DNA from: Diplolepis rosae
Lineage: Eukaryota; Arthropoda; Insecta; Hymenoptera; Diplolepididae
Direction: 5' to 3'
Length of the DNA: 64,000 bases
NCBI GenBank assembly: GCA_030998225.1
Contig: JAPYXD010000695.1
Coordinates: 2,709,001-2,773,000, forward strand
Shown here: positions 1 to 10,382 of the stretch, piece by piece
Layout: the number at the start of each line of letters is the position of its first letter
How positions within the stretch are numbered: position 1 is the stretch's first letter
Translations under genes and position numbers: made by a program
Notes under the pieces: generated by a model
Seen by the model: the letters and a program-made list of their open reading frames with translations, nothing else
Databases searched by the model: none
Told to the model about the DNA's origin: nothing

Positions 1-410
1 GGAGTCGATGGGCCGACCTCACCAGGTGAAAGCCATGATTTTTTTCGCTTCGGGTTCTCGAAATAAATCCATTTTTCGTCCCCCGTGACAATTCGATGCA
101 GAAAAGATTTCCTTTCGAACCGTTGAAGCAACATTTCACAAATGGTTTTTCGATTTTCCATTTGTCTATCGTTCAGTTGGTTTGGTACCCATTTTCCATA
201 CTTTTGGATTTTTCCCATGGGTTTTAAACGTTGGCAAATTGCTCCTCGGGTCACATTTAGTGTTTGTGCCAATTGTTGTTGCTATTGGGTTGGGTCTTCA
301 TCCAATAACGCCTGCAATTCCTCGTCTTCGAACTTTTTCGCTGCACCAGGATGTTCATTGTCTGTTAAATCGAAATCTCCACTTTTAAATTGACGAAACC
401 ATGTCTCACG
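1..410 (-). pseudogene. mariner transposase fragment, runs off the window start
   Basis: The minus strand translates as a central part of a mariner-family transposase. It begins with RETWFRQFKSGDFDL (end of the N-terminal helix-turn-helix domain) and continues through the linker (GAICQRLKPMGKIQ, KYGKWVPNQL) to the first catalytic aspartate in IVTGDEKWIYF. It then leaves the window at position 1. An in-frame TAG at 282-284 interrupts the region rich in glutamine, so this copy is dead. The start of the protein is missing here; a matching N-terminal piece lies at 1222-1359, on the far side of a host exon. The family identification is secure from the motif order. Whether the two pieces were ever one element is open. 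Confidence 0.9.
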
Positions 411-757
411 TTGGAAAATTTGTTAAATCCTAACTTAATATGATTTAACTGCTTGTGTGACTATTCATAAGTTATATTTTGGTAGGTGATGTAATAACAA
501 ACGGACACCAGATTTAAAATTTCCTTCAATAGTCTTTAATTATAAAATAAGGAAACTATCAGTTTGAGAACATTAATAATTAATTGATATTTGTAAAATC
601 GTAAAAATATAAAGTGCTTCGCGGATAATATAATCTTCAGATCACTCGAAACAAGTAAGCGCATCGAGTGTCTGCTAAACGACTGACGACCAGTCTCGAA
701 AATTCTTCCGAAAAAGCGTTGATTCTCAACACTAGCCCTTTTTCTACATAAACACTT
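411..757. other. AT-rich region downstream of the host gene stop
   Basis: This is probably the 3' untranslated and flanking region of the minus-strand gene that ends at 758. I see no second coding segment and no unambiguous polyadenylation hexamer; an ATTAAAGA-like stretch occurs near 530-545 on the minus strand. The mariner fragment begins at 410. Confidence 0.4.
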
Positions 758-943
758 TCAAACTGTTTCTAATTGGCTATCTGCTGGTGTTAGTAGTGAG
801 AGAAAATCTTGAATTTTCTCAGGCACAACATATGTGTCCAGTGCAATGGTCCTCTCTTGACCACGACCCTGGAAAAGGTTTGAAAGTCCGACTGCGCAAC
901 ATCTGCGTACTATTTTTTCTACGTGCATCTTTAATACGAAATT
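758..943 (-). CDS. terminal exon of an unidentified host gene
   Basis: The minus strand carries a pyrimidine-rich acceptor ending in CTTTCAG at 950-944. It is followed by 61 codons and a TGA stop at 760-758. The peptide runs from NFVLKMHVEKIVRR to the C-terminus SQLETV. The acceptor leaves the frame in phase 0, exactly matching the phase-0 donor of the upstream exon at 1564, which supports joining the two. The protein has several cysteines and basic residues near its start, then an acidic, hydrophobic tail. I do not recognise the family, and I infer no function. The exon could in principle be a chance open frame, but the matched phase and good acceptor argue against that. Confidence 0.55.
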   Translation of the reverse strand, partial: NFVLKMHVEKIVRRCCAVGLSNLFQGRGQERTIALDTYVVPEKIQDFLSLLTPADSQLETV

Positions 944-1221
944 CTGAAAGAATAAGTTTATGCTGGCAAAGGGACGTTCAAACTCCTTCCATTTTTTGTA
1001 CCTTTTCATGTACGAGATTTATGGTCGTATTTTCAAAGTTCGAAATCCTTACAATTTGAAATATGATTCTCTAGTAGCACATTAGAAAGTTCTTATTTTC
1101 AAGCCTTATTCTTATAAAAATATTGAGTGTTATATTCTACTAGAAGAATTTTAGCAGTTAAGTTTAAAAATAGATATAAAATTTAAACTAGAATGTTTAT
1201 CTGAACATTACGACAAACCAC

Positions 1222-1359
1222 ACATGTTCTAATCACTGGAGAATGTTCACCATAAGTTTCTACCAGCAATCGATGAGCTTCAACTGCTTTTTTCTTTTGA
1301 AGAAATAAGAAAAGAAACGAATGTCGCAAATGCGATTTACTTGGAACGAAACTCGACAT
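1222..1359 (-). pseudogene. mariner transposase N-terminal fragment in the host intron
   Basis: Translation from an ATG at 1359 gives MSSFVPSKSHLRHSFLFL followed by QKKKAVEAHRLLVETYGEHS and PVIRTC. This is the start of the DNA-binding domain of a mariner transposase (first helix-turn-helix, AHRLLVETYGEHS signature). After codon RTC the frame is lost, although a TGGTTT still follows, as expected for the WF of this family. It lies in the 620-bp intron (944-1563) on the same strand as the host gene. The next part of such a protein (RETWFRQF) is found at 410, about 810 bp away. Confidence 0.85.
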
Positions 1360-1563
1360 ATTTACTGAGGTAAACAACTATGATGCTATTATTTTGGCAG
1401 AATGTAATTGTGTATTTTTGAAGTTTATTGTCCATAGAAAAATATGACATAGATGCCAAATCATAGAAATGTATGCATATCTCTAGCGACATCTATGAGT
1501 AAAACCGGCAAATTTCAACTAACACCCCTGGTAAATCCTTAAATTATGGGTAAAAAAACTTAC

Positions 1564-1947
1564 CCATGCAATTGCAATATCAGCATTCATATCACCCTCA
1601 AGAAACTTGTTATTAATACAAACACGTACAACTTGCATAGGTTCAATAAAGTCAAAATAATCATTCTCAGGTTGATTTGTAGAACAAACACAGAGTACAT
1701 CTTCTTTACTTAGATCCATTGTGTGAACAATAAGAGCAGTCGTTAAAACCGTATCCTCTAAAATTAAAGCCCCATTACCAAATACACGTGGACTCTCCAA
1801 TGGACGAATAAAATGAAGCAAATGAAGCCATGAAGACCTAGATTCATACATTTCACGCGGTGGCGTTGAAACTGGTACCAACTCTTTCCCTGTTTGCGTC
1901 TGTATTAATGCTGCTACAAAGAAATTTAAGGTGCCGAAATCAGGTAT
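1564..1947 (-). CDS. internal exon of an unidentified host gene
   Basis: A 384-bp exon (128 codons) on the minus strand is bounded by a CTTTTCCAG acceptor ending at 1948 and a GTAAGT donor starting at 1563. Both boundaries are in phase 0. The peptide starts IPDFGTLNFFVAALIQTQ and includes LESPRVFGNGALILED, TVLTTALIVHTMDLSKED and FLEGDMNADIAIAW at its end. Composition is protein-like (balanced, no low-complexity runs) and quite unlike the surrounding AT-rich DNA. It should splice to the terminal exon at 943. I could not place the upstream exons confidently within 1948-3400 and do not recognise the family. If translation read through the donor it would stop at 1519. Confidence 0.65.
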
Positions 1948-2326
1948 CTGGAAAAGAAAGTTTTTCTATGATTTGAATACTTGAAATGATATTATCAGTC
2001 GTGTCTTATCAATGAAAAAACATTATTTTTTATGAACAAAATTTAAAACTTACGAAAAATAATATTTTTTTGCAACGCTGTTTAGGAAGTTTTCACTTTC
2101 TACATCAAAAAATGCTTTCGCGTATTTAAATGTGCTGGAATATTGATTCCTGCACATCATCTTGTGCGTACATTTGTCGGTGCGCTAAGTGCGAAATCCT
2201 CGTAGAGTGTTGCAAAAAATAGTGCTCTTCGGAAATCACTAACTTCCCACACTAGTATCATAATGTACTATTTTCTAACAGAATTTCTCCTTAGTTCGCG
2301 TCTTACTAATTTTTTTAAATAGTTGG

Positions 2327-2543
2327 ATTTTAATAAATCATGGCTCATTTTTTCGTAGAAAAATATTCTTTACAACTCTACTTTCTCCAATTTTAAAAGT
2401 GCAGTTTCCAGTGGCTATAATCGTTAAAAAAAATTTTTAAAAGACTATATTTTAAGATTTTTCCACTTATTTTTAAAATCAGAACCAGTACAGTAGTAGA
2501 GAATAATTCTCTCGAAAAAATAAGCCATGATTTATAAAAACCC
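2327..2543. repeat. degenerate fold-back repeat
   Basis: The arms at 2327-2381 and 2495-2543 are inverted copies sharing TAAATCATGGCTCATTTTTT and TTCTTTACAACTCTAC-like blocks. The same blocks recur in diverged form inside the fold-back element at 44257-44921 (around 44480-44520 and 44660-44705), so this looks like an old relative of that element. No terminal TTAA is preserved. Confidence 0.55.
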
Positions 2544-2997
2544 AATAATTTTAAAAAAGTTGATAAGAAGCAATAGTAAAGGAAAATTCTATTACAAAAA
2601 ACATTATTGAAAGTATTACTTTTCGCAAGTTTTAAATCTTTTTCATAAATAATAATGTTTTTTCTTTTATAAGACATGACTGATAATATAATTTCAAGTC
2701 TTAAAATCATAGAAAAACTTTTTTTTCCAGAGAGCTGATTTTTGGCAAGACAACTACCTTCAGAAAATTAAGTTAGCAATCAAATTCTATCAATTTTCAT
2801 TTATTTATTTTCTCAAAAACAAAATGGTATTGAGAAACTGGTTTTGGTGAATTTGTCTTTAGTTTTGATAATAGTAAGTAGATAAAATTATTCGGCAAAT
2901 ATATTTATGAAAAAGGTAACACTTTAAGGTAGCTAAGAATAGAGGATCAATGTCCTATGAATGAAAGGATAGAAAAAAACAAGAAACATTTTTTGGG

Positions 2998-3220
2998 CAG
3001 AAAATATCTTTTTGAAAATTTGGAAGATATGATAGAATAAAATACGGAACGTTTGTCTGGTTTGTTTGAGTAAAAATTTTGCGAAGAAGTTTATAGTGCT
3101 ATGTATAGTACGCCAATAACTTTCCTAGTTTAATTTTCTGAAAAAAATATTTTTCAAACCAGACAGACGCCTCTTATTGTATTTTATCATGTTTATCAAA
3201 TGTTGAGATATATTTTCTTT
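2998..3220. repeat. degenerate fold-back repeat
   Basis: The left arm (2998-3063) and right arm (3155-3220) are inverted copies centred on blocks such as GTCTGGTTT and AAACCAGACAGACG, and AAAATAC flanked by GATA-like stretches. No clear target duplication is left. It is probably an old miniature inverted-repeat element. Confidence 0.5.
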
Positions 3221-4050
3221 GAGGAAAAAGTTATCTTACAGGATCTTTTTTTATATGCTTGAAGTTATAATAGAAATAAGTTAAAAATTACCTTCAGAAT
3301 TAATGGAAAATAAAAGCATGCAGATTATTGCAGCAGAAATCATTCTCTTTATTTCCGTTTGATTGACGGAAATTCACTGTGAAAAATTTTAATTTTAGTT
3401 TGAATTATAATGGATATCAGCAGTAACGATATCATTGTTTGCTAAGTCTTGCGTCATGTTCAAATAGAGTATTCAGTTTTATTATATTAAAACCAAAATT
3501 ATCTTTCATAAAAAGTTGTTTGTCATTTAAGAACAGTTTGAAAATTGCTATCACTTTTTCAGAATGTATGCATGCATAAATCATCACATTGATTATTCAA
3601 ACAAGATTTTTTGTATAACTTAGTTTAAAGTAATTATACATGAAGGTCACATATTCTTACCGTGATATTAAAATTTACTTAAGTCTTCGGATCACCCAAA
3701 GATACCGGAATTTCAGTTACTATAACTGAATTTTAATGCAAAATTAGGTACTGAGTTGAAATTTTATAAAATTAAATAGAATGCACAAAAAACTGGTCAG
3801 TCTGGTATAAATTTTAATTAAACATTTTTTCGATAAAGGGTTTTTAATTATAAACATTTATGACCATACAGAACTATCTAACTGCACGAACATTTTTTAA
3901 AGTGGTAATTAAGTTTTCCAAGGACCTCCCAGACACGGTCTCGAACATCCTTGAACGCATTTTTCTCATAATCACATTTTCAAAGTCGGTCCCCACGATG
4001 TATTATGTGATTGTAAAAACATTGGTAAAAAATGCATAAAACAGTGTTAA

Positions 4051-4953
4051 CCCTTTGCCTTAAAACCACGTGTGAGACTCGTGGTCTAGTATTCTGGCCA
4101 AAACTGGTTATAACGAGCCTGGCCCGCGTTACGTCGGTCGGGCCAAATGTAAACATCACGTGCCATATTATTAAATATCTTACAAAATTAAATCAGTTGT
4201 ACCTTACACATGTACACTCGAGATTCCCTATAACGAGATTCCCTGTAACAAGGCCTCCCTTTTACTAGCGCTTCACGGTTCCCCATAACGAGCAGACGAT
4301 CGACCCCTCTTCCCCCACTACTACGGAATGATGGCTTTTATCACAAATTAATGAAAAAATAATTGGTCAATTATTGAAAAATTACTGAATTGTGTAATTT
4401 TACAGTATTTAAAATGAAAAATATAATATTTAATTTTTCCAATCTGGACTTTTTAATATTTTGAAGTAAAGTCGGTTATCGAACATTAAAAATGCATAAG
4501 TTTTTCTGGAAATTTTGATATTTCACACATTACTGTGTATAATTTTTATTATTATATTATTATATTTTTGGTATTTTGAGTACATACCGTCAAATAAGTC
4601 AATTCCATGTTGAATACTCGCAAAAATATTTTTTATGCGCTTTTTTACTATGTACATACAATTATTCACATAGCATCACTGACAGACTGACTGCACGCAT
4701 CATATAATGCGCATAACAGCGCATAGCAACAAGTAGGATATGGAGGATATCCCTCTCGCGCTCGATGTAGAGAGGTCTCCGATGCTCCAGCTTCTCGTTA
4801 TAGCGAATCTCGAGTGTATTTACATTCGGTAAGTCGTGTGTGATTGGTACAACTTAGGACCGATTTGCTGAACCCTGAAATGGCTCGAAGGCTGGGCGGT
4901 CTTGTTTTTGTTTCGGTTCCACACTGTTGGAACTTAAATTGTAGGGCAAGGGG
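4051..4953. mobile_element. non-autonomous piggyBac-like element (family A) with a nested insertion
   Basis: The left end is TTAA (4047-4050) followed by CCCTTTGCCTTA. The right end, read on the minus strand, is CTAA (4957-4954, one change from TTAA) followed by CCCTTGCCCTAC. A TTAA target and short C-rich terminal repeats are typical of piggyBac-superfamily elements. A second, shorter copy at 41389-41609 shares both the left block GAGACTCGTG and the right block TTGTAGG(G/A)CAAGGGG, which confirms the boundaries. No transposase frame is present. Without the nested 602-bp insert (4215-4816) the element is about 300 bp. Confidence 0.7.
4215..4816. mobile_element. TA-flanked pogo/Tigger-like non-autonomous element nested in family A
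   Basis: The terminal inverted repeats are 23 bp: CACTCGAGATTCCCTATAAC at 4215 and its reverse complement ending at 4816, with one mismatch. TA dinucleotides flank both sides (4213-4214, 4817-4818). The left end has iterated subterminal copies of the motif TTCCC(T/C)(A/G)TAACGAG-like sequence (4224-4300). TIRs with a TATAACGAG block are typical of pogo/Tigger-type Tc1-mariner elements; that assignment is inference from TIR style. No coding frame is present. Confidence 0.8.
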
Positions 4954-4957
4954 CTAA

Positions 4958-5133
4958 AACAAAATTCGTAAAAAAGCCTTTTTTTTAAGTTTTCTAATTC
5001 ATCCTAACCCCTTAAGACGTAGCATTATTGCATTATTTTTAGCAGATATGGAATGCAATCTTGACGATAGTTCTAAACGGTGGAATTTCTATTAAGAATT
5101 TCAATTGCACGACTGTGGTGTGTATGATTTAGG
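4958..5133. other. no recognised feature
   Basis: AT-rich spacer between two small transposable elements. I see nothing coding or repetitive in it. Confidence 0.5.
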
Positions 5134-5135
5134 TA

Positions 5136-5263
5136 CACAAAAAAATGTGTAGCTGGCACAAGAATGTGTTAGATTAGATCAGTCATCTTTATGGTTGTAA
5201 TATGTAATAATACAGCTGGAACAGTGATATGTTTCTTTGTACCAGCTACACATTTTTTTGCGT
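5136..5263. mobile_element. small inverted-repeat element (MITE)
   Basis: The arms at 5136-5161 and 5237-5263 are inverted copies of ACACAAAAAAATGTGTAGCT with few mismatches, spaced by about 75 bp. The left end is preceded by TA (5134-5135). There is no coding capacity. It is a miniature element of unknown superfamily. Confidence 0.65.
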
Positions 5264-5340
5264 CTTGCAGGATTAGCTTTGAACCTTTTTAGTAGCAGAA
5301 AATATATTGAAAACATTTTTTTTCTGGTGAGGCTCTTTAA

Positions 5341-5913
5341 GGGCATGTGATATTTACGGAATTAAAACATTTTATTGATTTTAAGTTTTTACATGTTTAC
5401 GTTCAAAATACATAAAATTTTGTTTTGAAAATTTGAGAAATGGTAGAAAAGATAAAAACGGAAGTAGATAGACGACTTTTGGTTTAAAAAATAAAAAATA
5501 AGTTCAATTTTAGCCAAATCTATGAAGAAAATTTGTTTATTGTCCAAAAGAAAAGTAGTCTATCCACCTCTAGTTTTCATCTTCTCTATCATTTCTCAAA
5601 TTTTGAAAATAAAATTTAATTTATTTTCAACATAAACATGCAGAAACTGAACCAAGCTGTTCATGTGAACAATGTGGTCCAGTTTCTACATATTTGTATT
5701 CAAATCACATTCAATTTTGTTTTCAAAATTTGGTAAATGGTCGAGAAGATGTAAATTTTTGAAATTCGAAACCGAAAGTAGTCTATCCACGTCCGTTATT
5801 ATCTTCTCTACCATCTTCCAAATTTTGGAAACATTATTGAATGTACTTTTGACACAATCATGTAGAAACGTAAAATCAATCAAATTTGATAATTTTTTGA
5901 GTATCACATGCCC
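5341..5913. mobile_element. TTAA-flanked fold-back element, family D (rearranged copy)
   Basis: The left end is TTAA (5337-5340) then GGGCATGTGATA. The right end is TATCACATGCCC followed by TTAG (5914-5917). Inside are head-to-head blocks seen in every copy of this family, for example AAGTAGTCTATCCAC and its inverse. Here they occur about one and a half times, with a second unit beginning near 5668, so this is a rearranged or self-inserted copy. A clean 359-bp copy is at 30747-31105 and a decayed copy is near 11244-11543. No protein is encoded; short open frames here are accidental. Confidence 0.8.
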
Positions 5914-5917
5914 TTAG

Positions 5918-6497
5918 GTATATATTTCCTACTGTCTATACTGTAAAATTTTCATTTCGTCTCTATTGCAGTTTTTATAATGATTTTTACGTGACTAAAA
6001 TGCGTTATATGATTCGTATATGAGTTCTTAGATCATTTCCAGAATATTTGAATAATATATAAACAGAACAGAATTTGGACAAACATTGTGCTTCTAATTA
6101 TTTACGCCACTGTACGTTTTGTTGTCCTTCTAAAATCAAATGAAGCATGCATCTGACAAATGTTATGTTCATATTGTCAGAGTAGAAATCATTTTGTGAT
6201 ATTGTGGCTTTCAATGAAACTGCACATTCTGAAACATGCATATCATATTTAGAGAAAGTTAAAGTAGAGCGAATAGCACTCATGATTTACCGAGTATTTA
6301 AACTTTGTTTCGGATATAAAAACAAATAAATAAACTATTTTATTGCATTTTAGTTGAGGAAAAACCATACAAAAATCTTCCCTAGAGAAGAAAATTTCAA
6401 AAATATATTTCTGGTACCCAGTTTGAAATTTTTAAATTTCATTTCAATTACATCTTTTTCCCTTTTGTTTCAAGAAGGTCGCAGAATTTGGAAAACC
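5918..6497. other. AT-rich region without an established gene
   Basis: A minus-strand frame at 6098-6283 (61 codons from ATG) reads smoothly but matches nothing I know and lacks supporting splice signals. I do not call it a gene. Confidence 0.4.
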
Positions 6498-6712
6498 CTA
6501 CAAAATAGTACATTGTGATACAAGTTCAAAAAAACAGACTATTGACGAAGGTTTTGGATGGTAGCACGAGATGTAAATGAGTGCTTTATGTAATACTCTC
6601 TTGTGGTTCGTGCTCTTAACTTCACACTCTTCATCAAATGTCCGCTTTTTCACACAAGAATCACATATTATCTGTTTTAAAGTGTCCGTGAAAGTACCTA
6701 GCATGTCAAAGA

Positions 6713-6727
6713 TTGACGCATGCGCAG
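6713..6727. promoter_or_regulatory. NRF-1-like palindromic site upstream of a small minus-strand frame
   Basis: The sequence TTGACGCATGCGCAG closely resembles the NRF-1 (insect Ewg) recognition palindrome GCGCATGCGC, with one change. Reading minus strand, it lies directly before an ATG frame at 6704-6498 (68 codons). Such sites often mark housekeeping promoters, but this gene is unproven and the site could be chance. Confidence 0.3.
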
Positions 6728-8248
6728 TATATTCTCTCCTTATAGCTACCTAAAAAGCGCCACCCTCGGCATACCTTGCAGACACGAAAAGGAGGACGTT
6801 TTGTGCACGTGTTACAAAAAATGTTTAAGCATACAATTATGCTATTATATCTTTGTTTACAGAAAATAAAGTCTTAAATTCGTTATGTCTAACATACGAT
6901 TTTGGCTTATGTTTAGCCACTCAGTTCATAAACGGCCACATATAGAAAAATAAGATTTTCTGTAATCCATCGCAATATATATATATATATATTTATGAAA
7001 ATTCATCACTTTTTCCGTAATATTTCTTTATTGCATAAAATTTGCATCGTGAGAAGAAAGTTCCGATCCAAGTTTGTGGCCTTGTCAGTATCAATATAGA
7101 TTAAATACAGCGATTGCCAATTTTCCGCTAAACTTCAAAGCTGATACTACTCGAGAGGTTAATCGTTGCTGGCGGTCTCATCGTAAAATATCCAATATAC
7201 ATTTTATGAGCAACAGAAGCGAGCAAAGCTATACAGAGCAGTGTATACAGTGTTGGAGAAAGAAGCTTGGTTAGAAGTTGGCTAGCTTCTCTAGTTGGTT
7301 AGGATAATAACCAATTGTATTTTAAGTTAGTTGCAGCCACGATACATCATAACAATTTTTATTAACATTTTAACCATCTACTCGTATTTTAAATTCGTAT
7401 AGTCTGACTACTATTTATACTAAGTATATAATAAAAATAATAAATATACATAAAAGGATCAGGACAATCGAATTCTGCGGTTTTTCTTTACGTTCATGAC
7501 AGTCTAGGGTAATTGCACTTCTCGCGATCTATGAATACCAGAATTTGGCTCGACTTGCCGCTTGCTTTTTTTCTCGGTTCTATCTATCTCTGATCGTCAA
7601 ACAAGGGACCATTTTTGCTCCGACTACTTCTACTTTAGCTTCGAGAGCAACCTCCAGCTCGAGGGCATCTCTCTACGATCGGCCAAACGATCTTTAAGAG
7701 CCTTCTTTCTTTTGGAGAAACATCCTTTTTACATGAGGAAAAGAGGATAATACAAGAGTCGGAAACAATTGGATGCAAATTGCTTTTATCTTATTACTTT
7801 TCTTTAAGATGGAATTGCAATCGAAATTGGTACCGATCGAACAATTCCTTATAAAATCGCATATAGCATTCTACTAATTTTATTGGAGGAAGTAATTAAT
7901 TGAGAAATACACTCGGAAAAAAAACTTTTTTAGAATGACATAAATTCCTTTAGCATCTTTTTTTTAAATTTAATACAAAAATATTTTTGATATAAAAAAA
8001 AATTTATTTCGTCTTAAAAGTAACGTAGTTTTTATTTGTTGATTTGAAGAAACATTCTTTTAACTCAAAGAAATATGGAGGAATAATGTATTTGCTGGCA
8101 TTGAAACCAAGTAAATGATTTATTTAAATTGAAGACAAATATTCATTTTAAGAATAATAAACTCCTTAAACTAAATAATTAAAGGTAACAAAAATTATTT
8201 GTTCGAATGAAAGGCATTTTTTATCCCATTGTGAGAACCAATATAGAC
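6728..8248. other. unique-looking noncoding region
   Basis: No gene or transposon is recognised. A TA microsatellite lies at 6975-6992. A less AT-rich patch at 7540-7760 contains short frames only. The sequence from about 7900 becomes very AT-rich and featureless. Confidence 0.4.
6975..6992. repeat. (AT)n microsatellite
   Basis: A simple run of alternating A and T, nine units. Confidence 0.9.
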
Positions 8249-8250
8249 TA

Positions 8251-9108
8251 CCGGTCAGAATTTTGGAACCACCTGTTTTTCGATGATTGCTTAAATTATC
8301 TTAATTTTAATTCTGTGAGCGATGAAATTTTTACTCTTAATAATGTGAAAGCCATCAAAATTATCTTTAAAATTAGTCCAGAATGAAATCGTTTTGTTAA
8401 ATTTTGAAGAAGTTATTGAAAAAAGTTCAAATTTCAATTTTTTTTTTAAATTTTTAATAACTTTTGAAATACTCAACATTTTCTAATGTTCTTTGGCTCA
8501 TTTTAAAGCTAAGATTCTACAGAATTGCAGTAAATTATCATTATGAATATATGATTTTTTTCTTGCATAATGCAAAGAGTTAAATTTGTAACAAAAAAGT
8601 AGAGAAAATTCAAAAACATTTCATCTGTAGGTAAATCATAATAAAGATTATGTGAATATATATTCTAAGAGGATTTTATAGAAAATTCATGATTATGTGT
8701 TTTATATATCTCATAAAAATGTTTTTCTCAGCAAAAGCAATATTGGAATTTTTCCAACTTTTTTATTTGAATTTTAACCTCGCGTACTATGTGAGAATAA
8801 AATTGCACATTAATGTTATCAATTTGGTTCGATTTTGTAAAAATTTAGCTTTAAAATGAGTCCAAGAATATTAAAAAATGTTGATTATTTCAAATGTTGG
8901 TTAAAGTTTAAGAAAGCATTGAAATCTTGACTATTTCTGGAATAATTTCTTAAAAATTCAACAAAACGAATTCATGCTGGGCTCATGTTATAAAGAATCT
9001 TAATAACTTTGAATTTAATTTGAAAAACAAATTTTTTCACTCACATAATTCAAATTGGGATAATTTAAGCAATTATCGAAAAACAGGTGGTCCTACAATT
9101 CTGACCGG
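8251..9108. mobile_element. TA-flanked Tc1/mariner-type fold-back element, 858 bp
   Basis: The terminal repeats start CCGGTCAGAATTTTGGAACC at 8251, and the right end ends as the reverse complement at 9108. Both are flanked by TA (8249-8250, 9109-9110). The inverted similarity continues inward for about 350 bp on each side at reduced identity (blocks GGTGG/CCACC, TTTTTCGAT, GCTTAAATTATC, TCGTTTTGTT), so the whole element is a long, aged fold-back. There is no transposase frame. Confidence 0.85.
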
Positions 9109-9110
9109 TA

Positions 9111-9845
9111 ATGTACATATTATTTTGACTCAAAGAAATTGCTCTTTGAGTCCTGTCAGCACATAATCCCAATATTATTAAATAGATTTGACAAATAAAA
9201 ATTTGTACAAGGTTGTGCTTGCATTTATTTAATAACGAATGCCAGAAACTTATGTCGTATATTTATTCATTCAAAATTTATTACTTTCCTGATATATATT
9301 TAAGTTGCGAAGTGAAACTAGAAAAGTTTTAAGTTGAGGCGACTGTAAGTAACCTGCTTGATTGTGCTTTACTATCTTAAAAGCAACAGTTCTTGAGTTC
9401 CTGTCAGATCAAATGCGAGTTTTCACAAATTACTTGGCATATAAAGAATTTCTGTGTTGGGAAACTCTAGCTGTTACCGCTGTCGCAATAAAATGTACAT
9501 TTTTGACATGAAAAATTCTACGTTCCGGCCTTATCGTCACGTGCATGCACGTGTGACATAATACTCTACCTAAATAATATGTATATACTTATATATGTGT
9601 CCCCATATACACAAATAGTCGTCTCAAGTTGTAATGTAGATTGTAGTTTTGCAGTTGTTTCACGGCAGTCGATTTTACAGTTATACGAGGTGAAACATTC
9701 TCTCGCCCTATTTTGTTACGTCGTACTAATACACCAAGTAAAGTTTTTCAACGAGGTACCTCGTAAAGTTTTTAGTCGTTATTCTTCATGACAAAGAATA
9801 AAAGAATATACAGCAAAGTTTGAGTTTTCAAAAAAGCATGAGTAT
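9111..9845. other. noncoding spacer with a CACGTG palindrome
   Basis: No gene is seen. The only notable sequence is the double E-box at 9538-9553, listed separately. Confidence 0.4.
9538..9553. promoter_or_regulatory. perfect 16-bp palindrome made of two E-boxes
   Basis: The sequence CACGTGCATGCACGTG is a perfect palindrome with two CACGTG E-box cores separated by CATG. CACGTG is the classical basic helix-loop-helix site. No gene is recognised nearby, so a regulatory role is only possible. Confidence 0.35.
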
Positions 9846-9849
9846 TTAA

Positions 9850-10378
9850 CCCCTTCGTTGGCAGAGAATTCGTCAAAAAATGCCCAAAGTGGCAGAAAAA
9901 TTTTTTATCCCGAAAACTTGTACCCTGGGGATTTTGAGGGTGCTGATTACGAATCTGAACTTGAAATATAAAAAATCAAAATGGCGGATCCAATATGGTG
10001 GACGAAAATGCAAAAACTGGCTTGATTTCGATAAATATTGGTTCTCGTGGTTTATTTAGGTTGCTGATTACGAATCTGAACTCAAAATTCTAAAATTTTC
10101 GAATTTAGAGTTCAAATTCTTAATGAGCGACCTCAAAAATCGCAGAGTACAAATTTTCATTTAAATCAAGTGAAATTTGCAATTCCGGTCCGCCATTTTG
10201 AATTCCCAAATTTTGACTTTAAAATCGGATTCAGCGAGCCCAAAAACCCCCGAGTGAGGCTCGAATTCCAAATCAAAGTAAGTTAAATAGGGAAAAAAGG
10301 TTGACGCAACTACTGCGTCACTGCCACACAGGGCACGGAATTATTTGACGCACTACTGCGTCAATGCCAACGAAGGGG
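9850..10378. mobile_element. TTAA-flanked piggyBac-like MITE, family B
   Basis: Both ends show TTAA (9846-9849 and 10379-10382) with the terminal repeat CCCCTTCGTTGGCA in inverted orientation. Near the right end there are short palindromes of the form TTGACGCA...TGCGTCAA. The interior contains ATGGCGGATCCAATATGGTG, a block also present in the family C element near 21108. No coding sequence is present. Confidence 0.85.
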
Positions 10379-10382
10379 TTAA

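Larger units (their letters stand above)
1948..4046. other. AT-rich noncoding region with two degenerate palindromic repeats
   Basis: No convincing exon is seen. The region probably contains upstream intron or intergenic sequence of the minus-strand gene. Two inverted-repeat relics (2327-2543 and 2998-3220) are listed separately. The rest is featureless AT-rich sequence. Confidence 0.4.

Noticed and set aside
758..1009. Open frame upstream of the acceptor at 944 (MKRYKKWKEFERPFASINLF)
   Set aside because: This part precedes a good splice acceptor and is better explained as intron that happens to be open.
2084..2132. Short minus-strand segment FFDVESENFLNSVAKKYYF before a GTAAGT
   Set aside because: No pyrimidine-rich acceptor precedes it, and its phase does not match the exon at 1947.
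2393..2710. 105-codon minus-strand frame rich in I, L, F and S
   Set aside because: Low-complexity translation of AT-rich DNA overlapping a fold-back repeat.
3292..3343. Minus-strand ATG followed by a signal-peptide-like stretch (MISAAIICMLLFSIN) ending at a GTAATT donor
   Set aside because: The phase after the donor does not fit the exon at 1947, and no intermediate exon with good splice sites could be found. It may be chance in AT-rich DNA.
6098..6283. 61-codon minus-strand frame with plausible composition
   Set aside because: No homology recognised, no promoter or splice support. Frames of this length are expected by chance.
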